Below, piece by piece: positions 7,266-14,928 of a stretch of DNA of 63,001 nucleotides. The stretch is taken from positions 1 to 63,001 of the forward strand of contig CBFDEC010000016.1 of NCBI GenBank assembly GCA_965603725.1, given 5' to 3'. The stretch's first letter is position 1. Each line of letters begins with the position of its first letter. The stretch is from JAGGSN01 sp965603725 (GTDB taxonomy: Bacteria; Zixibacteria; MSB-5A5; UBA10806; 4484-95). Position numbers and translations under genes: made by a program. The notes under the pieces were generated by a model. The model worked only from the letters and a program-made list of their open reading frames with translations. It ran no database searches and was not told the origin of the DNA.

Positions 7266-8321
7266 ATGTCCGATGAGATATACAACCAACTTGCCGATGC
7301 TCTTGATAGGCTTCCCAATGCGTTTCCGCGAACACCGTCCAATGTCGAGATACAGCTATTGAAAAAAATATTCACACCGGAAGAGGCTTCACTCGCTTGC
7401 CAATTAACCGGCAAAATGGAAGCCGTTGATATAATCGCCAAACGGATAGGACTGCCTGTTAAAGAAACCAGGGGCAGGCTTATTGAAATGGCCAAACGAG
7501 GGTTAGTATGGCTGGATAAGCGGGGCGGAAAGCCGCAGTTCAGGCTGGCGGCATTTATAGTTGGCATCTTTGAGGAACATTTAGACAGGATGGATCACGA
7601 ATTTGCGCATCTTCTCGATCAGTATATGCTGGATGGCGGAGCAGTCGGAATAATGAAGCCTCAACCCGCGCTTCACCGTGTCATTCCAGCAAAGGATGTA
7701 GTAAAAACCGAATGGATACTCCCGTATGACGATGTCCGAGCAATCATTCAGAAGGCGAAAACGTTCCGTGTTCGAGATTGTATCTGCCGCAAACAGCAGA
7801 GACTCGTTGGCAAAGGCTGTGATTTTCCTTTGAATAATTGTCTTACTTTTTCACCGGTAGAGAGACCTCCCAAACCGGGTGATATTTCCCGCGAGGAAGC
7901 AATGGCCATCCTCGATCAGGCTGAGGAAATTGGTTTGGTTCATTGTGTGAGCAACATAAAAGAGGGGCTTGGTTACATGTGCAACTGCTGCGGCTGTTGT
8001 TGCGGCATTCTTCGGGGAATCACCGAATACGGCATCAAAGAATCGGTTGCCTATGCGAATTACTATGCAGTCATCGACCCTGATGAATGCCAGGGATGCG
8101 GCACCTGTATCGACCGCTGCCAGGTAAAGGCAATCTCAGAGCAGGATGATGTTTCTGTTGTGGAGCGGGAGCTTTGTATCGGCTGCGGACTGTGTGTTAC
8201 CGGCTGCCCCGACAATATAGCAGTTCTTCAGCGAAAACCCGATAACGAAATCGTCCATCCCCCGGCAGACTATCCGGCTTGGGAACAGGAGCGAATGAGA
8301 AACAGGGGATTAAGCAAGTAG
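7266..8321 (+). CDS. 4Fe-4S ferredoxin-type protein with an N-terminal winged-helix-like region
   Basis: The start is set at MSDEIYNQ because GAGGAG lies just upstream; an ATG 12 bp earlier lacks a site. Residues about 35-85 (CQLTGKMEAVDIIAKRIGLPVKETRGRLIEMAKRGLVWL) read as a winged helix-turn-helix. A middle Cys-rich part has CICRKQQ and CNCCGCCCG. The C-terminus has two classic CxxCxxCxxxC clusters (CQGCGTCIDRC and CIGCGLCVTGC), each expected to hold a 4Fe-4S cluster. It is probably a cytoplasmic electron carrier or redox sensor; partner unknown. Length is 351 aa from this start. Confidence 0.8.
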   Translation: MSDEIYNQLADALDRLPNAFPRTPSNVEIQLLKKIFTPEEASLACQLTGKMEAVDIIAKRIGLPVKETRGRLIEMAKRGLVWLDKRGGKPQFRLAAFIVGIFEEHLDRMDHEFAHLLDQYMLDGGAVGIMKPQPALHRVIPAKDVVKTEWILPYDDVRAIIQKAKTFRVRDCICRKQQRLVGKGCDFPLNNCLTFSPVERPPKPGDISREEAMAILDQAEEIGLVHCVSNIKEGLGYMCNCCGCCCGILRGITEYGIKESVAYANYYAVIDPDECQGCGTCIDRCQVKAISEQDDVSVVERELCIGCGLCVTGCPDNIAVLQRKPDNEIVHPPADYPAWEQERMRNRGLSK

Positions 8322-8327
8322 TTGTAG

Positions 8328-8350
8328 GTCGAAACCCCTGCGGTTTCGAC
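8328..8350. repeat. intergenic hairpin, GTCGAAACC/GGTTTCGAC
   Basis: Perfect 9-base arms flank the loop CCTGC, preceded by GTAG. The arms are identical to the outer arms at 1460-1517. Confidence 0.6.
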
Positions 8351-8427
8351 AAACTCTATTTGAATCATTGAATTCCGGCATTTTTTTATTGTCTTCATTC
8401 TGATAATTTCATAATATCATAATTATT

Positions 8428-8751
8428 ATGAGCAATAACGATCTGATAATCGTATATGTGACCTGTCCGCCTGATGGATCTGAAAAAATCGCTGAGATTT
8501 TAATACGTGAAAAGCTGGCCGCCTGTGTGAATATCCTGCCGGCAAAATCTGTCTATATCTGGGAAGATAAGCTTTGCCGTGATGAGGAATCACTGCTGAT
8601 TATTAAATCGACTTCGGCAGTATATTCAAAACTCGAAGCGAAAGTAAAACAGATTCATCCCTATGATCTGCCGGAAATTGTAGTGATTAAAGCAGAGGCG
8701 GTGCAGGATGATTATCTGAGATGGGTGCATGAGCAGATAAAAAAACAGTAA
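8428..8751 (+). CDS. cutA: CutA1-type divalent ion tolerance protein
   Basis: The 107-aa protein fits the CutA1 family (about 105-115 aa), a very stable ferredoxin-like trimer linked to divalent-cation tolerance but with no settled reaction. Family motifs are clear: VYVTCPPDGSEKIAEILIREKLAACVNILP, YIWEDKL, EESLLIIKS and IHPYDLPEIV. It begins a short run with the PPC-domain gene, the SAM hydrolase and tatC. Confidence 0.93.
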   Translation: MSNNDLIIVYVTCPPDGSEKIAEILIREKLAACVNILPAKSVYIWEDKLCRDEESLLIIKSTSAVYSKLEAKVKQIHPYDLPEIVVIKAEAVQDDYLRWVHEQIKKQ

Positions 8752-8791
8752 GTGCCTATTTCTACACGCTCAAATAAGAAAGGTTTAAACA

Positions 8792-9211
8792 ATGAAAGCA
8801 AAGAAAGTCGAAAACGGGTATTTTCTGCGAATCGATAAAGGCGAGGAGATCGTATCCACGATAACGGATTTCATCGTCAGGGAGAATATCCAGTCAGGCG
8901 CAGTCGCCGGCATAGGGGCATTAACCAAAGTCGAACTTGGATATTTCGACCGCAACGGGAAAGAATATTTGAAGAAAACTTTCAATAATGTATACGAACT
9001 GCTTTCTTTAACCGGCAACATTGCATATATTGACAATAAGCCGATTCTGCATGCACATTGCATGTTGGGAGACGCTGATTATAACGTAATGGGCGGTCAT
9101 CTTTTTAAAGGAACTGTGGCAGTGACCGGTGAAATATTTATCCAGACTTTCACAGAGAGATTTGACCGTCGACTCAATGATGAATTTAGCCTTAACCTGC
9201 TCTCATTTTAG
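8792..9211 (+). CDS. PPC (DUF296) domain protein
   Basis: This 139-aa protein is essentially one PPC domain. It shows the start GYFLRIDKGEEIVSTITDFIVREN, the core GAVAGIGALTKVELGYFD, and the metal-ligand His pair in HAHCMLGD followed by GGHLFKG. Bacterial stand-alone PPC proteins are small trimers often annotated as DNA-binding by analogy with plant AT-hook proteins, but no AT hook is present here. The stop codon is 1 nt from the next start, so it is coupled to the SAM hydrolase gene. Confidence 0.85.
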   Translation: MKAKKVENGYFLRIDKGEEIVSTITDFIVRENIQSGAVAGIGALTKVELGYFDRNGKEYLKKTFNNVYELLSLTGNIAYIDNKPILHAHCMLGDADYNVMGGHLFKGTVAVTGEIFIQTFTERFDRRLNDEFSLNLLSF

Positions 9212-9212
9212 G

Positions 9213-9992
9213 ATGGGTAAAATAATAACGCTGATAACAGATTTTCGCACCTCTGATGGGTATATGGGCGCAGTATATGGGGTATTGAAATCGATAAACC
9301 CGGAACTCGATATTATCACAGTTGCCAGCAATATTCCGCCGGCGGATATCCGTAAAGCATCACGCGCGCTGGTAAACTGCTTCAGGTTTTACCCGGAGGG
9401 GACTATCCATATGGTCGTGGTTGATCCTACAGTGGGTCAGCAAAGAAGGTCCCTGTTGATACACGATGACCGCTACTATTATGTTGGCCCCGATAACGGC
9501 GTATTTACTCCGGTGTTTAAGTATGCCGGGGAATTTAACTGCTATCATATTACCAATTCGAAATACCGCCTTGCTTCCGGTTCAGAAACATTTCACGGTC
9601 GAGATTTATTTGCTCCTGCGGCGGCTTATTTATCGCTGGGCATACCGCCAGAGGAGTTTGGTCCAAAGATCGATGACCCTGTTTATATTGTCGATCCAGA
9701 GCCGGAACAAATAGGACACGATATTACCGGCAATGTTATTGATATCGATGCCTTTGGCAATTTGGTGACAAATATCCCGGCTGAAATGATCAAACAGAAA
9801 TCGATAATTAAAATATGCGGCAATAAAATTAATGGCATCAGCAGAAGTTATGCTGATGTTAAAGAAAAGCAGCCGCTTGCCTATATCGGTTCATCGGGCA
9901 ACCTGGAGATAGCGATCAATAGAGGACATGCCGCAAATTTTTTTGGGGCCGCAATTTTTGAGGAATTAAAAGTCATCGATGTCGAAAGTTGA
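9213..9992 (+). CDS. SAM hydrolase / SAM hydroxide adenosyltransferase (DUF62)
   Basis: The start is set at MGKIITLITDF, 1 nt after the previous stop; an earlier in-frame ATG lies well inside the upstream gene. The 259-aa product has the family motifs LITDFRTSDGYMGAVYGVLKSINP, the conserved VVVDPTVGQQRR, YVGPDNGVFTP, FHGRDLFAPAAAYL and a C-terminal IDAFGNLVTNI. Enzymes of this family split S-adenosylmethionine to adenosine and methionine using an activated water; the physiological role is uncertain. Confidence 0.88.
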   Translation: MGKIITLITDFRTSDGYMGAVYGVLKSINPELDIITVASNIPPADIRKASRALVNCFRFYPEGTIHMVVVDPTVGQQRRSLLIHDDRYYYVGPDNGVFTPVFKYAGEFNCYHITNSKYRLASGSETFHGRDLFAPAAAYLSLGIPPEEFGPKIDDPVYIVDPEPEQIGHDITGNVIDIDAFGNLVTNIPAEMIKQKSIIKICGNKINGISRSYADVKEKQPLAYIGSSGNLEIAINRGHAANFFGAAIFEELKVIDVES

Positions 9993-10022
9993 AATGTAAC
10001 CTGATAAAGGAATAAACCTGGT

Positions 10023-10793
10023 ATGGCAGAAGAAATTTATCCGGGAAAACCATCCGAAATGCCATTTTTAGATCATTTAGAGGAGTTTCGCTGGCGGCTT
10101 ATAAAGTCAATAGCGGCAATCGTTGCTTTTGCAGTCGCCGCTTTTGTTTTTTCAGACTACCTGTTTAATGCCTTATGGTACCCGCTTCATCAGGCGGCGC
10201 CTGAATTGAAGATACATTATTTTAAGGTTACCGAGGGGTTCACCACCCGCTTGAAGCTGTCAATCGTCGGCGGCGCAATAGCCGCGGCGCCTTTCGTTTT
10301 CTACCAGATATGGAAGTTTATCCTGCCCGGGCTTTATCAACGTGAGGTTAAGGTAATAGTACCGATAGTTGTGTTCTCAACATTTTTTTTCTTTCTCGGG
10401 GGCGCATTTTGTTATTTTATCCTGCTGCCGTTTGGACTCAAATTTTTTTACACACAGGCTCCAGAGGGTACCGAGCCGACCCTGATGATGGGTAATTATC
10501 TGAGTTTTATTCTGGCGCTTATTCTCTCTTTTGGGATAGTCTTTCAGCTTCCGGTTGTATCGTTCTTTTTGGGAAAAATCGGGCTGATCTCCTCAAAAAC
10601 TCTGGCTTCCGGACGGCGTTACGCCCTGATAGTCATCGCCATTTTGGCGGCGGTTATAACCCCGCCGGATTTCATCAGCCAGCTTGGCATAGGAATACCT
10701 TTATACATATTATATGAAATCTCTATCATAGTCGTAAGGATTACAGGCACAGCTGAAAACAATAAAAAAGCCGCTAAAGACCTGGCTGGGTGA
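10023..10793 (+). CDS. tatC: twin-arginine translocase subunit TatC
   Basis: TatC is the receptor of the Tat pathway, exporting folded proteins with twin-arginine signals. The 256-aa protein shows the family signature near its N-terminus (PFLDHLEEFRWRLIKS), the KPFVFYQ-like region AAPFVFYQIWKFILPGLY, a conserved FxxPV-type segment (FGIVFQLPVVSFFLGKIG) and RRYALIVIAILAAVITPPD. Six membrane segments can be drawn. No tatA or tatB is in the window. SD AAGGA fits the ATG. Confidence 0.95.
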   Translation: MAEEIYPGKPSEMPFLDHLEEFRWRLIKSIAAIVAFAVAAFVFSDYLFNALWYPLHQAAPELKIHYFKVTEGFTTRLKLSIVGGAIAAAPFVFYQIWKFILPGLYQREVKVIVPIVVFSTFFFFLGGAFCYFILLPFGLKFFYTQAPEGTEPTLMMGNYLSFILALILSFGIVFQLPVVSFFLGKIGLISSKTLASGRRYALIVIAILAAVITPPDFISQLGIGIPLYILYEISIIVVRITGTAENNKKAAKDLAG

Positions 10794-10907
10794 TGTAATG
10801 TATTGTAATATAGAGCTTTAATAAGCGTCCCGAGATTATATGAAATTATTGGATGAAGTTTTGCTATATTTATTAAATGAATTGATTTAGAATATAGACG
10901 AGGCATT

Positions 10908-13775
10908 ATGAGTAAAGAAGGAACTTGGAATTTAAGGATATTACAGACGGTTAGAATGATTAAAGACAGGAAAAATAAAAAAATGAAAGTCCGTGTCACA
11001 GCAATCATTATATTTATCATCACTTTAATCCCAACTGTAAGCTGGGGGCAATATTATTTTGGTCAAAATAAAGTGCAGTATACCGATTTTAATTGGAAGG
11101 TCTTAACTTCGGATCATTTTAATGTATATTTTTATCCCGAGGAAGAAGAAATCGCTAAAATCGGTGCTAAGCTGGCTGAAGACAGTTATGAATATCTTGT
11201 CGAAAAGTTTAATCATATAGTTGACAAAAAAATACCTCTGATCATATACAGTTCTCCCACATATTTTTATCAAACTAACGTTACTCCTATGATGCTGCCT
11301 GAGGGAGTCGCCGGCTTTACTGAATATTTTAAAGAACGGGTTGTTGTTCATTATCATGGTTCACATGAGGATTTCGACAACCTTATTCGTCATGAACTGG
11401 TGCATGTTTTCCAGATGGATAAAATCAGGTACGTCGCAAAGTCTCATCGCAAGAGGAATCCGCCTCGACCGCCATTGTGGTTTACTGAAGGTATAGCCGA
11501 ATTCTGGTCTCAGGGATGGAGTTCTGAGGCTGACATGATTATCAGGGATATAGTGATTTCGGGCAGTATTATTTCATACAACCGGATATACAGCATTTCC
11601 GGCACCTTTTTAATGTATAAGGTTGGTCAGTCTGTTTTAAAATTCATGTCTGAAACTTATGGCGATGATAAATTGACATTGCTTTTTGAAAACTGGTGGA
11701 AAGCGCCGTCATTTGCGTTAATCGTCCAGCAGACTTATGGGAAATCGATGACCGAGATATGGAAAGAATGGGAATACGATCTTAAAAAAAATTATTACCC
11801 GTATCTTAAAGATCAGCATTTGCCAGGATACACCGCTAAGAAACTTACCAAAAAACGCTTCAACGTTAAGCCGGCTGTGTTTTCCAATGTTACTGATGAA
11901 GGGTCACAGGATTTAATCGCTTTTAAAACATATAGAATGGGATATACTAATATCGCCGTAATGCCTCTATCGGGTGAGCATGAGGGTATGAAACGTATTA
12001 TCAAAGGGCAAAGATCGGCCCGGTTTGAATCGCTTCATTTTATAGATTCGAAAATTGATGTTAACAGCAACGGACACCTTACCTTTGTATCTAAAAGCCA
12101 CGAATCCGATGTGCTTTATATTTACGACACTCAAGCCAGAAAGGTTGTTGATGAGTACCGGTTTGATGGTTTAATAAATATCAGCTCGCCATCGTGGTCC
12201 GCCGATGGAAAGATGATTGTATTTAGCGGTACCGCTATGGATGGGCAGACTGATATTTATATATATGACATCCTGAATGATAATCTTAAGAAATTAACAG
12301 ATGATTTTTACTATGATCAAACCCCGGCGTTTTCCAGCGACGATAACATGGTGGTCTTCAGTTCCGATAGAAGCGGTTCGACCGGAATTAATATCTTTTC
12401 TCGCAATCTTGATACCGGCGAAGCCAGGCAGTTGACCTTTGGTGATTATGAAAATCTTTCGCCAAAATGGTCGTTTTCCAGCGATCGAATACTTTTCACC
12501 TCTGATAAAGACGGCGTATCCAATGTTTATATGCTGGAAAACCCGTTAAACGAAGAGCCGCATCTAAGCCAGGTTACCAATTTTGTAACCGGGGCGTTCG
12601 ATCCAGTATTTACCTCAAATGATTCAGCCTTTGTTTTTTGCGGCTATCAGGACCAGAGTTATAATATATACTCAATGAAATTGGATTCGCTCCCCGCCAG
12701 CGAGATTCAGCCAAAGGCAAAAGTTCTGGGTGATTCCACGTTCTGGAAGCCGGAAGCGTTAAGCGGAAACTATATCAAAGGAAATGTCAAATATAAAACC
12801 AAATTTTCATTTGATATCGCCCAATCGGCAATTTCATATGATGCAATTCTGGGTACAGTTGGCGGTTTGCAGGGAGCTTTGACCGACATGCTGGGCAATC
12901 ATCAGTATTATTTCCTGGTGTATAACACCGCTAATACCAAATCAGATATTATTAACAGCCTCAATGCTGCAGTTACCTACCTTAACCGTAAAAAGCGGCT
13001 CAACTGGGGATTTGGCGTATATCGATTTTATAATGAGTATAATGACGATTATTACGGTTTCGTTTCTGAGGAAACGTATGGAGGTATGGCATTAACCAGC
13101 TATCCGTTCTCACGTTTTGATCGGATTGAGGCGTTGTTTTATTTAAGGAAGTATTTCAAACGGACGCTGCGAAGATATAATCCTGACGCTGTAATCGGAA
13201 CCGGCATGCTTTCATATATTAAAGATACCTCGATATGGGGACCGGCCGGTCCGATGGATGGTTTCCGGATGCATTTAACTATCGCTGGCACTATAGATAT
13301 TAAGAAGCTTAGCTATTATAACTCATCGCTGAATATCGATATCAGAAAATATTTCAGGCTTAGCGAGTCATCCGCTTTTGCCTTTCGCACCATGTATTTT
13401 TCCTCGGATGGCAAAGATCCGCAGCGCTATTATCTTGGCGGAAGCTGGGACCTACGTGGATATCCCCGCCGACATTTCTATGGCAGTCATATGTTTTTAG
13501 TAAACAACGAGTTGCGTTTTCCGCTTGTGAACCGGCTGTATCTTGGATTTCCTTTTGGAGCCATTAATTTCCAGGCAATTCGAGGGGCTTTATTCTTTGA
13601 CGCCGGCAGGGCCTGGGAAGGTGAGTTCGAAAATTTAGCCGGAAGTTTTGGGTTTGGAATCAGAGTAAATTTAGGATATATTACAGTTTTACGTTTTGAT
13701 TTTGCCCGAAAGACCGATTTTAAAGTGGTAGAGAATGGTTTTGACTTTGACTTTTTCTTTGGATGGAATTTTTGA
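10908..13775 (+). CDS. fusion of zinc-metallopeptidase-like domain, TolB-like propeller and outer-membrane barrel
   Basis: The 955-aa protein has three parts. First comes a signal segment (residues 26-47; starts at 10956 or 10983 would give a normal signal peptide, but GAGG supports 10908). Next, a peptidase-MA/gluzincin-like domain (about 60-280) has HELVH at 162-166 followed by WFTEGIAEFW. Then a six-bladed TolB/WD40-like propeller (about 300-620) has repeated PSWSADGKMIVFSG, PAFSSDDNMVVFSSD and PKWSFSSDRILFTSD blades. Last, a surface-antigen/BamA-like barrel (about 640-955) has YLGGSWDLRGYPRR, FFDAGRAW and an aromatic C-terminal residue. It is probably outer-membrane-anchored with periplasmic domains. 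The substrate is unknown. Confidence 0.8.
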   Translation: MSKEGTWNLRILQTVRMIKDRKNKKMKVRVTAIIIFIITLIPTVSWGQYYFGQNKVQYTDFNWKVLTSDHFNVYFYPEEEEIAKIGAKLAEDSYEYLVEKFNHIVDKKIPLIIYSSPTYFYQTNVTPMMLPEGVAGFTEYFKERVVVHYHGSHEDFDNLIRHELVHVFQMDKIRYVAKSHRKRNPPRPPLWFTEGIAEFWSQGWSSEADMIIRDIVISGSIISYNRIYSISGTFLMYKVGQSVLKFMSETYGDDKLTLLFENWWKAPSFALIVQQTYGKSMTEIWKEWEYDLKKNYYPYLKDQHLPGYTAKKLTKKRFNVKPAVFSNVTDEGSQDLIAFKTYRMGYTNIAVMPLSGEHEGMKRIIKGQRSARFESLHFIDSKIDVNSNGHLTFVSKSHESDVLYIYDTQARKVVDEYRFDGLINISSPSWSADGKMIVFSGTAMDGQTDIYIYDILNDNLKKLTDDFYYDQTPAFSSDDNMVVFSSDRSGSTGINIFSRNLDTGEARQLTFGDYENLSPKWSFSSDRILFTSDKDGVSNVYMLENPLNEEPHLSQVTNFVTGAFDPVFTSNDSAFVFCGYQDQSYNIYSMKLDSLPASEIQPKAKVLGDSTFWKPEALSGNYIKGNVKYKTKFSFDIAQSAISYDAILGTVGGLQGALTDMLGNHQYYFLVYNTANTKSDIINSLNAAVTYLNRKKRLNWGFGVYRFYNEYNDDYYGFVSEETYGGMALTSYPFSRFDRIEALFYLRKYFKRTLRRYNPDAVIGTGMLSYIKDTSIWGPAGPMDGFRMHLTIAGTIDIKKLSYYNSSLNIDIRKYFRLSESSAFAFRTMYFSSDGKDPQRYYLGGSWDLRGYPRRHFYGSHMFLVNNELRFPLVNRLYLGFPFGAINFQAIRGALFFDAGRAWEGEFENLAGSFGFGIRVNLGYITVLRFDFARKTDFKVVENGFDFDFFFGWNF

Positions 13776-13779
13776 GTAA

Positions 13780-14928
13780 ATGAAAAAAAGCCTGGTTGTC
13801 TTTGGAGGGGTGCTGGGTATATTTATATCGTTTTTTAGCTGCGGCAGCCGCCCTCCTGTATTGAATATAAATCCCGATCTTGATCAGCTTTATCCTGGTT
13901 ACAAGGGAGGCGCATCCAGAAACGGGTATATTGCCCTGGACGAATCAATCGGAATAACCCCTTTATGGCAGTTGAAATTCAAACACCCGCTTTTTTATTC
14001 ACCATCGCTGGCCGGTAATTATATTTTTCAGCCCGGGATTGATAAAAAAATCCACGTAATAGAAGTTAATACCGGCGTTGAAATTGCCGAAATTAAAATT
14101 AGAAGGCCAGCCGGTACAACACCCGAACTGGCCGATTCGTTCATGGCGATTTGTGAGGAAGGCGACAAGTCGGAGCTTTTGGTTTTTAATTACATCTCTG
14201 GAAATCTGCTCTGGCGCAAAAAAACACACAGGCTCTGTCTTCCGCCGGCGCTCTATGATAACAGGATATTCTGGGTTGACGGCAAAAACAGGATTAATGC
14301 CGCCTGGCTTGATAATGGGCAAACTATCTGGTCTGAAAAATTAGAAAGTGGTTTCGATTGCGGACCGGTAATATACAACGGAGGCCTGTTTGTTATTACC
14401 AGGGATAGCCGCCTGTACAACTTCAATATTGAAGATGGCGTATTAGCCTGGGAAAAAGCCGATGTGGGAAGAACAAACTCCAGCCCTGCATGTTACCAGG
14501 ACAGGTTGTATTATTGCACTGCCAACGGTAAGGTTGTTTGCTATGACTGTTTTGATGGGAATCTTATTTGGCAGTATGATGATAAGCCAAGGTTGTTTTA
14601 TTCGCCGGTTGTTGATGATGAAGGTGTGTATTATGGTAACGGCGACGGCAAGTTCATCAGGCTCGATAAAAAGAACGGCCATAAGATATGGGAATACCAG
14701 GTTGGCGTACCGGTTCGCGGAACCGCTGTTTTAACCGCAAAATCAGTTGTTTTCTCCAGCCTGGACGGCACAGTTTATCTGCTTGATAAGCAAAGCGGCC
14801 GGGTGAGGGAAAGTTATGCGGCTGCTGGAATGATAAGCGCCGCTCCGGTTATTTTCGATGCCAAGCTTTTTATCGCCGCCCAGGATAAATTCCTTAATTG
14901 CTTCCATATGTTAAGGGAAAATGAATAG
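13780..14928 (+). CDS. PQQ-type beta-propeller lipoprotein (BamB-like)
   Basis: The 382-aa protein has a lipoprotein signal peptide ending FFSCG, so it should be anchored to a membrane by a lipidated Cys near residue 21. The rest is a series of PQQ-like propeller blades (WQLKFKHPLFYSPSLAGNYIF, GNLLWRKKTH, GVLAWEKADVG, GNLIWQYDDKP, GHKIWEYQVG). This architecture resembles BamB, but BamB identity is not established; other quinoprotein-fold lipoproteins share it. It begins 4 bp after the barrel fusion, whose partner it may be, and overlaps the next gene by 8 bp. Confidence 0.82.
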   Translation: MKKSLVVFGGVLGIFISFFSCGSRPPVLNINPDLDQLYPGYKGGASRNGYIALDESIGITPLWQLKFKHPLFYSPSLAGNYIFQPGIDKKIHVIEVNTGVEIAEIKIRRPAGTTPELADSFMAICEEGDKSELLVFNYISGNLLWRKKTHRLCLPPALYDNRIFWVDGKNRINAAWLDNGQTIWSEKLESGFDCGPVIYNGGLFVITRDSRLYNFNIEDGVLAWEKADVGRTNSSPACYQDRLYYCTANGKVVCYDCFDGNLIWQYDDKPRLFYSPVVDDEGVYYGNGDGKFIRLDKKNGHKIWEYQVGVPVRGTAVLTAKSVVFSSLDGTVYLLDKQSGRVRESYAAAGMISAAPVIFDAKLFIAAQDKFLNCFHMLRENE

